The translations under genes were made by a program, and so were the position numbers. The notes beneath the pieces are model-generated. The model was not told where the DNA came from. It did not search any database and worked only from the letters and a program-made list of their open reading frames with translations. From Candidatus Chlorobium antarcticum (GTDB lineage: Bacteria > Bacteroidota > Chlorobiia > Chlorobiales > Chlorobiaceae), in assembly GCA_030765725.1 (NCBI GenBank), contig JAVCDF010000008.1, positions 1 to 64,000 on the forward strand: a stretch of 64,000 bases of DNA. Reading direction: 5' to 3'. This document shows positions 16,536-25,188 of the stretch, in pieces. The stretch's first letter is position 1. Each line of letters opens with the position of its first letter.

Positions 16536-17849
16536 ATGAAGAGACAAGTCACTACGGCACTGATACTGATTGCGGCGCTGGCCCTTCCAACGGCAGCAGA
16601 TGCCGCCACCCTTACCCTCAATACTGCATTGCAGCGGGTCAGGGAGAACAGTCCCCGCCTGCGCCAGGCGCGCGAAACCCTCCAGGCCGCTGAAGCGCGC
16701 ACTGAGGGAAGCAGAAGCGGCTGGTACCCCCACCTTTCAGCGGTTGCCGATTACAGCTACCGCGGCCTCGTTTCCGAGTATGAGGGAATAAAGTTCATGC
16801 CCAACAACAGCTACAATGCCCGTGTAGGGGCGGAAATGACGCTTCTGGACTTCGGCCGGACCGCCAAGGGCGTTGCCATAGCCCGTTCGGGCGAAAAAGC
16901 TGCCGACCTGTCGCTCTCGCTCACGGGACGGGACCTCGCCTACGCCACAATCCAGGTATTCCACACCATGCTCTTCCTCCGCGAAGCTGTGGCTGTAAAG
17001 CGGAAAGAGATTGCGGCACTGGAGAAAAACCTTGAGTATACACGCACGCGTTACCGCGAAGGGGTTGCTACCCGGTTTGATTTGCTCTCCACGGAGGTGC
17101 GGCTGGCATCGGCCATGACAAAGAAAACCGATCTGGAAACCGAGCTGGCAAACCAGTCAATCGCCCTTGGCCGGCTCTGTGGCATTCCTGAAGGTGAGCC
17201 TGTAGCTGTTGAGGGGTCGTTCGGCGCCACTGAACAGAAGCGGGAGGAGTCGGCAGTTGTAGCATCCGCACTTGAAAAACGCCTTGAACTTCAGCTTGCA
17301 GGGGAACATGAGCGAACGGCGACAAAGAGGACTGAACTTGCAGAGCGGGCAGGTCTTCCAATTATTACAGGAAGTGCTTCCTGGGGAACCGGGAACGGAT
17401 TCCTTCCTGATTTGGAGGAGATGCGCCCGAATACAGCCGCAGGCATGCGAATGGAGCTTCCTCTCTTTACAGGGTTCCGCAGCCGTTCTGAAAAACGAGA
17501 AGCGCTTGCCATGCAGCGGGCGGCGGGTGCCGAACGACTGGAAGGCGAGCAGCGGGTTCAGGAGGAGGTTCGCCAGTCGCTGAACTCCCTGAAGGCCAGC
17601 CGCCAGAACATTGCCACAACAACACTGCAGGTGGAGCAGGCTGAGCTTGCCGCCACCCATGCACGAACCCGCTACCGCAATGGCCTTGCCACTGCACTTG
17701 ACCTGCTTGACACGGAAGCCTCGCTTGCCGGGGCGGAACTCTCGAACCTGCAGGCCCGTTACACTTTTGTCATGAACACATACGCCCTTAAACGGGCAGC
17801 GGGAGAACCGCTTGAACCTATTCAGCAACCCGACCAGATAACACCATGA
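16536..17849 (+). CDS. TolC-family outer membrane efflux protein
   Basis: The start is taken at 16536 (MKRQVTTALILIAALALPTAADA), which gives a clear signal peptide; longer in-frame versions run into the sigma-54 promoter. The mature protein of about 415 residues shows the duplicated outer membrane efflux protein (OEP) fold: LTLNTALQRVRENSPRLRQA at the start, YREGVATRFDLLSTEVRLA in the first half and its counterpart YRNGLATALDLLDTEASLA in the second. It forms the trimeric outer membrane channel of a tripartite pump with the HlyD and EmrB-like proteins encoded downstream. The ATGA overlap with the following usp gene shows translational coupling. The transported compound is unknown. Confidence 0.88.
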   Translation: MKRQVTTALILIAALALPTAADAATLTLNTALQRVRENSPRLRQARETLQAAEARTEGSRSGWYPHLSAVADYSYRGLVSEYEGIKFMPNNSYNARVGAEMTLLDFGRTAKGVAIARSGEKAADLSLSLTGRDLAYATIQVFHTMLFLREAVAVKRKEIAALEKNLEYTRTRYREGVATRFDLLSTEVRLASAMTKKTDLETELANQSIALGRLCGIPEGEPVAVEGSFGATEQKREESAVVASALEKRLELQLAGEHERTATKRTELAERAGLPIITGSASWGTGNGFLPDLEEMRPNTAAGMRMELPLFTGFRSRSEKREALAMQRAAGAERLEGEQRVQEEVRQSLNSLKASRQNIATTTLQVEQAELAATHARTRYRNGLATALDLLDTEASLAGAELSNLQARYTFVMNTYALKRAAGEPLEPIQQPDQITP

Positions 17850-18313
17850 AACCCCAGGAAAAACGAATACTTGCGCCGGTTGATTTTTCAGCCGACTCCC
17901 TCCATACAATCCGCTACCTTGCAGAGCACCACTCAACCGGAACCCGGCTGACCGTTCTCCATGTGGTTCCCGATGAAGTGCAGGGGGACCCGGACGCGAT
18001 GCTCCGGGAGCATCTGCTCATCTTCTCACGCTACTCAGGTATCCTTGCGGATTCCGGGTGCGATGTGCGCTTTGCAGTTGCCTACGGCAAGCCCTCCAAG
18101 ATGATTCTGGAGAACGCCCGCAACGGAGGAGCGGGAATGATTGTTCTGGGTTCGCACGGCAGCAGCCGTCTGCTCCGTCTTCTTGTAGGAAGCACAACCG
18201 AGTCGGTCATGCGCAACTCGCCCTGCCCTGTTCTGGTTTTGAAAACCCCGGAACTTGAGGAAGAAGAGGATGACTGCCCGGAAGAGGACGGGCGCGAAAC
18301 AATCAACGCTTAA
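17846..18313 (+). CDS. UspA-family universal stress protein
   Basis: The product is 155 residues, a single Usp domain: RILAPVDFSADSLHTIRYL at the start and the nucleotide-binding signature GMIVLGSHGSSRLLRLLVGSTTE near the C terminus (G-2x-G-9x-G(S/T) pattern), which marks the ATP-binding branch. It ends PCPVLVLKTPE plus an acidic tail (EEEEDDCPEEDG). It overlaps tolC by four bases (ATGA) and precedes hlyD by six, so it is a true member of the efflux operon. A Usp between the channel and adaptor genes is unusual; it could sense energy or stress state for the pump. Confidence 0.88.
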   Translation: MKPQEKRILAPVDFSADSLHTIRYLAEHHSTGTRLTVLHVVPDEVQGDPDAMLREHLLIFSRYSGILADSGCDVRFAVAYGKPSKMILENARNGGAGMIVLGSHGSSRLLRLLVGSTTESVMRNSPCPVLVLKTPELEEEEDDCPEEDGRETINA

Positions 18314-18319
18314 GCACCT

Positions 18320-19279
18320 ATGGACGACGCACCCGCCGGCTCAAAAGCCGCGTTCAATCCGATGCGCTACCTCATATTCGGGGTACTGCTGCTCATCGGG
18401 CTTGTGTGGGGCGGCATGAAGCTCTATCACTCTTTTCTGTATGAAGAGACCGATAACGCTCAGATTGAGGGAGATATCTATCCGGTAATTTCCCGTGTAC
18501 CGGGAAAGGTGGTCGCCGTCACAGCGGAGGACAACCAGAAGGTTGCCGCGGGCGAAGCGCTCATCAGACTTGACTCGCTCGACTTTGTGGTGCGGCGCGA
18601 GGCGGCACTGGCGGCACTTGAAAGCGCAAAAGCTTCAGCCGGTGCTGCGCGGGCAGCAATTACCGCGGCAGAGGCCAATGAACGAAAGCTTCAGGCGGAT
18701 CTTCGCCGAAGCCGAAACCTGCAGGAGCAGGATGTTATTTCAAAAGCGGAACTGGATGCGGTGACGGCAGGAGCAACAGGTTCTTCCGCCGACCATGCAG
18801 GAGCCTCCGGAAAGTACCGGGCCGCGCTCGCCCTTGTGAAGGTGCGGGAGGCGGAGCTTCAGAATGCCCGCCTGCAGCTTTCCTATACAACCATCACCGC
18901 TCCGGCTGACGGTCATGTTGCCAGAAAGAATGTGCAGCCCGGGCAGTTCGTGCAGCCGGGCCAGTGGCTGATTGGGCTGGTCGGCAGCGGGGAGCTTTGG
19001 GTGGTGGCCAACTTCAAGGAGACGCAGCTCACCAAAATGCGCCCCGGCCAGATGGTGGAAATCAAGGTTGACGCATTCCCCAAAGAATCCTTTGAGGGAA
19101 GGGTCGAGTCAATTTCATCGGGCACCGGCTCAAAGTTCTCCCTTCTCCCCCCCGACAATGCCAGCGGCAATTTCGTGAAGGTTGCCCAACGGGTGCCGGT
19201 AAAAATTATGTTTACTGAAAAGCCGGAGAAACCTCTTGCCGCGGGAATGAGCGTGGTAGTGGATGTACGGGTGAACTGA
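18320..19279 (+). CDS. HlyD/EmrA-family membrane fusion protein
   Basis: The product is 319 residues. It has one N-terminal membrane anchor at about 14 to 34 (MRYLIFGVLLLIGLVWGG), then the EmrA-type signature YEETDNAQIEGDIYPV, a biotinyl-lipoyl-like segment (VVAVTAEDNQKVAAGEAL), a helical hairpin (about 95-185), and the second lipoyl half ITAPADGHVARKNVQPGQFV with a beta-barrel domain to the end. It is the periplasmic adaptor linking the EmrB-like transporter to the TolC channel. It sits in the sigma-54-controlled operon, six bases after usp and 11 bases before the transporter gene. Confidence 0.9.
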   Translation: MDDAPAGSKAAFNPMRYLIFGVLLLIGLVWGGMKLYHSFLYEETDNAQIEGDIYPVISRVPGKVVAVTAEDNQKVAAGEALIRLDSLDFVVRREAALAALESAKASAGAARAAITAAEANERKLQADLRRSRNLQEQDVISKAELDAVTAGATGSSADHAGASGKYRAALALVKVREAELQNARLQLSYTTITAPADGHVARKNVQPGQFVQPGQWLIGLVGSGELWVVANFKETQLTKMRPGQMVEIKVDAFPKESFEGRVESISSGTGSKFSLLPPDNASGNFVKVAQRVPVKIMFTEKPEKPLAAGMSVVVDVRVN

Positions 19280-19290
19280 CGGGCGCGGCA

Positions 19291-20889
19291 ATGAGCGGAG
19301 CAGCTGCAGCCAGGGCGTACGACGCCGACCACACATACGAAACCGGGTTCCGCAAGGCAATCATCACCATTACGGTGATTGTGGCGGCCATGCTGGAACT
19401 GATTGACACCACCATTGTCAATGTGGCCATCAACCACATCAGCGGCAACCTCGGCGCCAGCATTGAGGATGTTGCCTGGGTGATAACCAGCTACGCAATA
19501 GCCAATGTCATTGTCATCCCTCTCTCAGGGTTCCTTGGCAACCTGCTCGGCCGGCGCACCTACTTCATCGGCTCCATCCTCCTCTTCACCTTTGCCTCGC
19601 TGCTCTGCGGCCTGGCCGACAACATCTGGACACTGGTCCTGTTCCGCTTTATCCAGGGAATAGGAGGAGGCGCACTGCTTCCCACATCCCAGGCTATTCT
19701 GTATGAGACCTTCCGACCCGAAGAACGAGGGGCTGCAACCGGCATCTTCTCCATGGGCCTTGTGCTTGGCCCCACCATTGGGCCACTTCTGGGCGGGTAT
19801 CTGGTGGATTATTTCAGCTGGCAGTGGTGCTTTTTCGTAAACATTCCCGTTGGCCTGCTGGCTTCATGGGCAGCGTTTACCTTCATCCGCGAACCGAAGG
19901 TTGTGAACAAGGTCAAAAAAATCGACTGGGCCGGCATAGGGCTTCTGGCCGTGGGCATCGGTTCGCTCCAGTTCATTCTTGAACGGGGGCAGTCAAAAGA
20001 CTGGTTCGCAACCCCCTACATCACCCTCTTCACCCTCATCGCCGTTGTATCCCTCGCCGCCTTTGTGTGGTGGGAACTGCATACAGAACACCCGGCGGTG
20101 GACCTCAGCGTGCTCGCGCGAAGCAAAAACCTGGCCATTGCCGCAGTGCTCACATTCGTTGTGGGCTACGGTCTCTATGGAACGCTGTTTATTTTCCCCG
20201 TGTTCGTGCAGCGCCTGCTCGGCTTCACTGCCGTGCTTACCGGCCTGGTGCTCTTTCCCAGCGCCATTCTGACCGGAGCCATCTCCATGCCGCTGGGCAT
20301 AGCCCTGCAGAAGGGGGCGTCGGCGAAGCTGCTGATGGCGTTTGGTATGGCGGCATTCATGCTCTTCAGCTGGGAGCTTGGGCAGCAGACCATGCAATCG
20401 GGGGCAACAGACTTTTTCTGGGTGCTGCTGCTTCGTGGGCTTGCTCTCGGGTTCATTTTCATTCCCGTCACCATGCTTGCTGTTACCGGCCTGCACGGAC
20501 GCGACATAGGGCAGGCCACGGGGCTGAACAACATGGTTCGTCAGCTCGGGGGCTCGTTCGGCATTGCAATCACCAACACCTACATTGCCCAGCGCGTTGC
20601 CGCACACAGGGTAGACCTCATCAGCAGCCTCTCCCCCTTCGACAATCAGGCCGTCAGCCGGCTGGACACCATCGGCCAAACTATGCAGACTGCAGGAGGC
20701 CTTGCGCCCGCTGACGCCGCCAATGCTGCAACCCGGGCGCTTGATGGTATTGTGATGGTCCAGAGCCACCATCTTGCATACATGGACGCCTTCATGCTGA
20801 TTGCCGTACTGTTCCTCTGCTGCCTGCCGCTGCTCTTCTTCATCAAGGAGGAGAAAGGTGCTCCGAAAGAAATAGGCGGGGGTCACTGA
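19291..20889 (+). CDS. EmrB/QacA-type (DHA2) MFS drug transporter
   Basis: The product is 532 residues with about 14 membrane segments, as in the DHA2 family. The family signature in segment 1 is LIDTTIVNVAINHISGNL, with the conserved D of motif D1; segment 2 to 3 loop motif A reads GNLLGRRTYF, and motif C in segment 5 reads GLVLGPTIGPLLGGYL. It is the inner-membrane, proton-driven part of a tripartite EmrAB-TolC-like exporter. It is the last gene of the operon. Candidate substrates are hydrophobic compounds or uncouplers, which cannot be told from sequence. Confidence 0.9.
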   Translation: MSGAAAARAYDADHTYETGFRKAIITITVIVAAMLELIDTTIVNVAINHISGNLGASIEDVAWVITSYAIANVIVIPLSGFLGNLLGRRTYFIGSILLFTFASLLCGLADNIWTLVLFRFIQGIGGGALLPTSQAILYETFRPEERGAATGIFSMGLVLGPTIGPLLGGYLVDYFSWQWCFFVNIPVGLLASWAAFTFIREPKVVNKVKKIDWAGIGLLAVGIGSLQFILERGQSKDWFATPYITLFTLIAVVSLAAFVWWELHTEHPAVDLSVLARSKNLAIAAVLTFVVGYGLYGTLFIFPVFVQRLLGFTAVLTGLVLFPSAILTGAISMPLGIALQKGASAKLLMAFGMAAFMLFSWELGQQTMQSGATDFFWVLLLRGLALGFIFIPVTMLAVTGLHGRDIGQATGLNNMVRQLGGSFGIAITNTYIAQRVAAHRVDLISSLSPFDNQAVSRLDTIGQTMQTAGGLAPADAANAATRALDGIVMVQSHHLAYMDAFMLIAVLFLCCLPLLFFIKEEKGAPKEIGGGH

Positions 20890-20998
20890 AGGGAGGGAGG
20901 TTAGACAGATCGGCAAAAAAATCGGCAGAATCCTTGCTATTCAACAGCGTATATTATTCACAGAAAAAGAGTTGCAGAAGAAAAAGATCGGCAATTTT

Positions 20999-22282
20999 TC
21001 ACCCCGCTTCTGCCTCGCGATAGCGCTCGTAGTCGGCGCGGACGCGGCGGCTGTAGAAGATGATGGCAATTGCGGCTATGAATGTGACGAGGCAGCCGAT
21101 TCGAATGGCCACGCCGGTGCCGAACTGCTCTGAAAGCCAACCGACTTCAAGATTGCCAATCGGCATGAACCCCATGAACACCATCATATAGAGGCTCATC
21201 ACCCTGCCGCGGTACCGGTCGTCGACGGTGCTCTGCAGGGTTGCGCTCATTGTTGCTACGGCAGCCACCAGGCCGAGCCCGCAAAGAAAGAGGAAGAAAT
21301 AGGCGAGGGGAAGCCACGAAGTCCAGGTAAAGGCCGCAAGGGAGAGGGAAAAGAGAATGGTGCCCCCGGAGATGAATATGAGCCGGTCGATGGTCCGCGA
21401 GTACATGGAAATGAGCAGCGTGCCAACCACGGAACCGAGGCCGGAGATACCGTAGAGGTAACCGAGGCCGGTGGCGTCCATATGGAAAGAGCGTTTGGCG
21501 ATAACCGGCAGCATGGTAACATAGGACCATCCGAAAATGGAGATGATGGCAATGAAGATGACGATGGTGCGGATGAGAGGGTGGCGCATTGAGTAACGGA
21601 GGCCGTCGCGGATGGCCTCAATCGGATGGACGGGATCACTTTCAGGGGCTAACATGCCGGCGGAGCGGATGAGGAGCAGGGAGACAATGACGGCGAAAAA
21701 GCTGAACCCGTTGACGATGAAAGCGGTGCCTGTGCCGGCGGCGGCAATGAGAAATCCGGCAATAGCCGGGCCGATGATGCGCGAACCGTTATAGATGGCC
21801 GAGTTCATGGCTATGGCTGAAGAGAGGTGTTCCCTCTCCACCATCTCGCTGAGAAAGGCCTGAAGGGCGGGCACATTGAGTGCGTTAACGCAGCCAAGCA
21901 GAAAGGAGAGGACGAGGATAATAGGCATTGTGACGAAGCCCAGAAGGGCAAAAATACCGAGGATGAAGGCCAGAAGCATTGCTGAGGACTGCGTCCAGAG
22001 AAGAATGGTACGGCGCGGGTAACGGTCGACAATAACTCCACCGAGGAGTGAAAGAAAAAGGGTGGGGAGGGTGGAGGCAGCAGCGACAAGCCCTACATCA
22101 AAGGCTGAACCGGTGATTTCAAGCACAAGCCACCCTTGAGCAACCATCTGTATCCAGGTGCCGACCATTGAAACCACCTGACCGGGAAAATAACGGCGGA
22201 AGTTGGCGCTTCTGAACGCGGGAAATGCTTCAAGGAGTTTTGCCGAAACGCTACTGCCGGAAGGATCCCTACTGTCCCGCAT
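20999..22282 (-). CDS. MFS transporter, EntS-like (DHA3) family
   Basis: The start is set at the ATG at 22282 (MRDSRDPSGSSVSAKLLEAFPAFRS), which overlaps the end of the uridine-kinase-like gene by 14 bases; an upstream TTG or CTG in frame would extend it by 22 poorly conserved residues. The protein of 427 residues has about 12 membrane segments and begins FRSANFRRYFPGQVVSMVGTW, the standard opening of the DHA3/EntS group, followed by motif A in GGVIVDRYPRRTILL. Members export siderophores, macrolides or other small molecules. Substrate unknown. It is convergent with the efflux operon at 20889. Confidence 0.85.
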   Translation of the reverse strand: MRDSRDPSGSSVSAKLLEAFPAFRSANFRRYFPGQVVSMVGTWIQMVAQGWLVLEITGSAFDVGLVAAASTLPTLFLSLLGGVIVDRYPRRTILLWTQSSAMLLAFILGIFALLGFVTMPIILVLSFLLGCVNALNVPALQAFLSEMVEREHLSSAIAMNSAIYNGSRIIGPAIAGFLIAAAGTGTAFIVNGFSFFAVIVSLLLIRSAGMLAPESDPVHPIEAIRDGLRYSMRHPLIRTIVIFIAIISIFGWSYVTMLPVIAKRSFHMDATGLGYLYGISGLGSVVGTLLISMYSRTIDRLIFISGGTILFSLSLAAFTWTSWLPLAYFFLFLCGLGLVAAVATMSATLQSTVDDRYRGRVMSLYMMVFMGFMPIGNLEVGWLSEQFGTGVAIRIGCLVTFIAAIAIIFYSRRVRADYERYREAEAG

Positions 22283-22970
22283 AATCGCCCTCAACTGCGG
22301 CGTCACCGGGGTCCAGAGACTCAGCCACGCTGTAGTCGCTGGCAACAATCAGGTGGGCTCTGTAGCGGAAAGCGCTTATGTCGTCGTGCTCTTTTTCCAG
22401 CACCCGCAGACGGTAGGCATCATTGGCCTCCTTGCCTCGAAGCGTCTGGTTCTTTTTTGTTTCACGCCAGGTGAGGTCTATGTAGACACAGAGATCGGCG
22501 TCACGGATGCCGAGGGCGTAGAGCCCGTCGACAACCAGCACATCGGCTTTGCTGAAGTCGGTAATGAGACGGTCTATTTCGCCGCTCACAATGTCAACGC
22601 ACGGCATGAGCGACTGGCGATCACTGCGGAAATCGGCAATGTTGCTTTTGAGCAGATCCCAGTCGTACTCGCCGACGCCCACATGCTCAAAGTTATCGGC
22701 AAGGCGCCACGCAAGCCGCTCAGAGGGGGGGATTCTGTAGTAGTTGTCTGTATGGAGAATCTTCGGGCGGACTCCCTCTTTTTTGAGCCGGACGGCAAGA
22801 GAGTGCGACAGTTCGGACTTTCCGCTGCCGGACTCGCCCGATATGGCCACAATGTACTTGTGCCCCGAATGCTCCTTCTGGAGGGTCTGGAGCTCCGTTA
22901 TGACCCGTTCAGCTATAACCGCTGCTGCTACTATGTGCTTTTCGCTTATGAGTAAAACATCACCCAGCAT
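22269..22970 (-). CDS. Uridine kinase / phosphoribulokinase-like NTPase
   Basis: The product is about 233 residues from the ATG at 22970 (MLGDVLLISEKHIV); a TTG at 23045 would add 25 residues of low quality. The Walker A motif is AISGESGSGKSELS, followed by ILHTDNYYRIPPSERLAWR, VLVVDGLYALGI and DLTWRETKKNQTLRG. These match uridine kinase-like enzymes of the P-loop kinase family (urk/prk), in which the DNYY aspartate acts on the substrate hydroxyl. Similar proteins in these bacteria are annotated as uridine kinase. It overlaps the downstream MFS gene by 14 bases, so the two are translationally coupled; the reason for that pairing is unclear. Confidence 0.75.
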   Translation of the reverse strand: MLGDVLLISEKHIVAAAVIAERVITELQTLQKEHSGHKYIVAISGESGSGKSELSHSLAVRLKKEGVRPKILHTDNYYRIPPSERLAWRLADNFEHVGVGEYDWDLLKSNIADFRSDRQSLMPCVDIVSGEIDRLITDFSKADVLVVDGLYALGIRDADLCVYIDLTWRETKKNQTLRGKEANDAYRLRVLEKEHDDISAFRYRAHLIVASDYSVAESLDPGDAAVEGDYAGQ

Positions 22971-23332
22971 AGAGGAAAGGGTTTTCCGCCCCGTAATGCT
23001 CCGCCGGGATACAGAAGGCGGAAACTGATGGAGAGGTAGGTTCAACAGACAGTCAGAATATACTCCCTTTTAAAACAATACACAGCCTAACCCTCATCTC
23101 ACTCCCTTGTCCAACTGCTCCCTTTCCTCCGACGGAGAGCCTGCTCGGCACTCCCCCATGGGCAGTTGGCAGCAGCTACATTGCTCCACCCTATGCTTCC
23201 CTGCTCCGGTGCCGCTCAGCAGTTCCCCCGTTTTCTCCGGAGGGCACGCCTTCTTCCGCGCGGCTTTGGCGGCTGCATCAGGAAAACATGACTGATCGCT
23301 GTTCGGTGGCCATAAAACACTCATCTCCTGCT

Positions 23333-24709
23333 TCAGGTTCTTTTGCCAAATATCCGGCAGTACTCCGTTTCTGTTTCGCTGTCTGCAGTGGCAACCGTAA
23401 TCCCCTCGGGAATCGTTCGGTAGAGCGAACTGAAATTTTTGACACAGGCGGCCGAAGAGAAGAAAATTTCATCGATGAACTCCAAATCAACATTCTCTTC
23501 CTGCTCCTGTTGCCCGTGCAGATAAACGCTCAGCGGGATAACTGTGTTGCCGAGAGCAGAAAGCTCGTTCATCAGGTAGCCGTCAACAAGGTTGGAACCC
23601 GGAAGCAGCACTTTTTTGCCGGTGAGGTTGCGCTCTTTGAGTGCTATCGCAATTTCAGAAGGGCTGTCGGGCTCAAGCGCAAGATCGGCTATAATGCCAT
23701 ACTTCTGCAGTTCGGTTGCTGCCGGCCTGCCCAGTGTGCAAATGGTACAGTTTGCCAGATGGCGCACATCGCGGTTGAACTCCATCAGATAGGTGAAGAA
23801 ATACTTGACGGCAAACCGGTTCGGGAAAAAGAGTACCGGATAGTCGGAAACATTGGAAATGCACTGCTGAAGCATAGCGCGGTCGGCTTCTTCCACCCGG
23901 CGGCAGGGGAAGTTCACCACAAGCCATTCACGGCTGCTGTAGCGTTTGGGGTCGGCGTCGCCACTCAGCACTTTCTTTTTTCTGCTGAACCAGTTGTTCT
24001 CAATGAACTGGTTGATGTTCTCACCAATAATGAGGAGCGCTGGCGAATATGCTGCGCGCTCTTTTCTGCGGAGCTCCCCTATGGTTCCCGTCCACACTCT
24101 CTGGTTATAGCGGGTAGCGTTCTGCACAATGGCAGCTTTGGTCTCTTCGGGGCGGCCTTTTTTCACAATGGCGTCAAGCACTTCGTGCACTGAAGAGGCT
24201 ACCATGTAGTAGACAAGGGTATCGGCATCGGGCACCTGTATCTTGTTGACAGGGTGGCCGGTGCAGAAGGCGACCGACGAGGACACCTTGCGCATGGTGA
24301 GGGGTATTTCACTGTAGGCACTGGCCCCGTGGGCGGCTGTGATGCCGGGAATGATTTCGTAGTCGATCTTGTACTTTCTGAGCACATCAATCTCTTCACC
24401 ACCACGGCCGAACACGAAGGGGTCGCCCCCTTTGAGCCGTACCACCGTTTTCCCTTCAAGGGCATGGCGGGCAATTTCCTCATTAATGGCATCCTGCTCA
24501 AAGTGGTGGCTGTCTTTGCGTTTTCCGGTATAGATTTTTAGACCACTGAACTGGTCGATAATTGCGCTGGTCACCAGATCGTCATAGATAATGACATCGG
24601 CGCCCTTCAGCGCCCGCTCGGCCCTCAGGGTGAGCAGTTCCGGATCGCCAGGGCCGGCGCCTGCTATATAGACATAACCTTTTTTCGCTGTATCGCTCTG
24701 CTTTTTCAT
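23333..24709 (-). CDS. dsrW: DsrW: uroporphyrinogen-III C-methyltransferase / HemD-like fusion
   Basis: The product is 458 residues with two domains. Residues 10 to 245 are an SUMT (CobA) domain: [44 protein letters not shown] and VAFCTGHP are its motifs. It makes precorrin-2 from uroporphyrinogen III with S-adenosylmethionine. Residues 255 to 458 resemble uroporphyrinogen-III synthase (HemD). It follows dsrV (24721) and dsrP on the same strand and ends the dsr cluster, so its job is most likely the siroheme of DsrAB. This fusion at the end of the cluster is a typical green sulfur bacterial arrangement. Confidence 0.85.
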   Translation of the reverse strand: MKKQSDTAKKGYVYIAGAGPGDPELLTLRAERALKGADVIIYDDLVTSAIIDQFSGLKIYTGKRKDSHHFEQDAINEEIARHALEGKTVVRLKGGDPFVFGRGGEEIDVLRKYKIDYEIIPGITAAHGASAYSEIPLTMRKVSSSVAFCTGHPVNKIQVPDADTLVYYMVASSVHEVLDAIVKKGRPEETKAAIVQNATRYNQRVWTGTIGELRRKERAAYSPALLIIGENINQFIENNWFSRKKKVLSGDADPKRYSSREWLVVNFPCRRVEEADRAMLQQCISNVSDYPVLFFPNRFAVKYFFTYLMEFNRDVRHLANCTICTLGRPAATELQKYGIIADLALEPDSPSEIAIALKERNLTGKKVLLPGSNLVDGYLMNELSALGNTVIPLSVYLHGQQEQEENVDLEFIDEIFFSSAACVKNFSSLYRTIPEGITVATADSETETEYCRIFGKRT

Positions 24710-24720
24710 TGTCTATTGCT

Positions 24721-25188
24721 TTATGAATTGGTGTTCGTCGGCTCTGCCTTTGCGAGGAAGAGCTCTTTTATGGCATTTCTCCACTCTACCGAGCGCCGTG
24801 CGTTGCGGCCGTCGGAGGAGACGCTGACGGTCATGCCCTCATGGCGGAACAGGGCGGGAGAGATGAAGTCGGAATCGTTGCGGTTGTCGGCAATGTTGCA
24901 GAGGATCCCCTTCTGCTGTGCGTCTTCAAGAACCCGATGGTTCAGGGCCTCATCGGGAGTGCATGCATACACAAGGAAAAACCCGTCAAGGTCGGAGGGC
25001 TCGTAAGTTTTGTTGAGCACCCGCACGCCAGCAGCCGACACTTCGGAACTGCAGAGGGTGTCGAGAACGGTAATGTCGTCAGTGAACTGGAGTACCGCCT
25101 GCAATTTGTGCATGGCGAGCTCACCGCCCCCCACAAAGAGAATCTTTTTCCCGTCAATACGGATAGCAAGAGGCAGAAAGGTGCTCAC
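24721..25188 (-). CDS. dsrV: DsrV: precorrin-2 dehydrogenase
   Basis: The product is 155 residues, the length of a single NAD-binding Met8/CysG-N domain without the C-terminal helical dimerisation part. It starts STFLPLAIRIDGKKILFVGGGELAMHK, with the GGGxxA nucleotide loop, and contains NIADNRNDSDFISPALF, the conserved (N)xxD...F segment carrying the catalytic Asp. It would oxidise precorrin-2 to sirohydrochlorin and may also insert iron, as Met8p does. It overlaps dsrP by four bases and precedes dsrW by 11, so the two siroheme genes form the tail of the dsr operon. Confidence 0.85.
   Translation of the reverse strand: MSTFLPLAIRIDGKKILFVGGGELAMHKLQAVLQFTDDITVLDTLCSSEVSAAGVRVLNKTYEPSDLDGFFLVYACTPDEALNHRVLEDAQQKGILCNIADNRNDSDFISPALFRHEGMTVSVSSDGRNARRSVEWRNAIKELFLAKAEPTNTNS

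Noticed and set aside
19993-20916. Long minus-strand frame inside the EmrB-like transporter gene
   Set aside because: Antisense to a clear MFS transporter; high-G+C third positions leave such frames open by chance.
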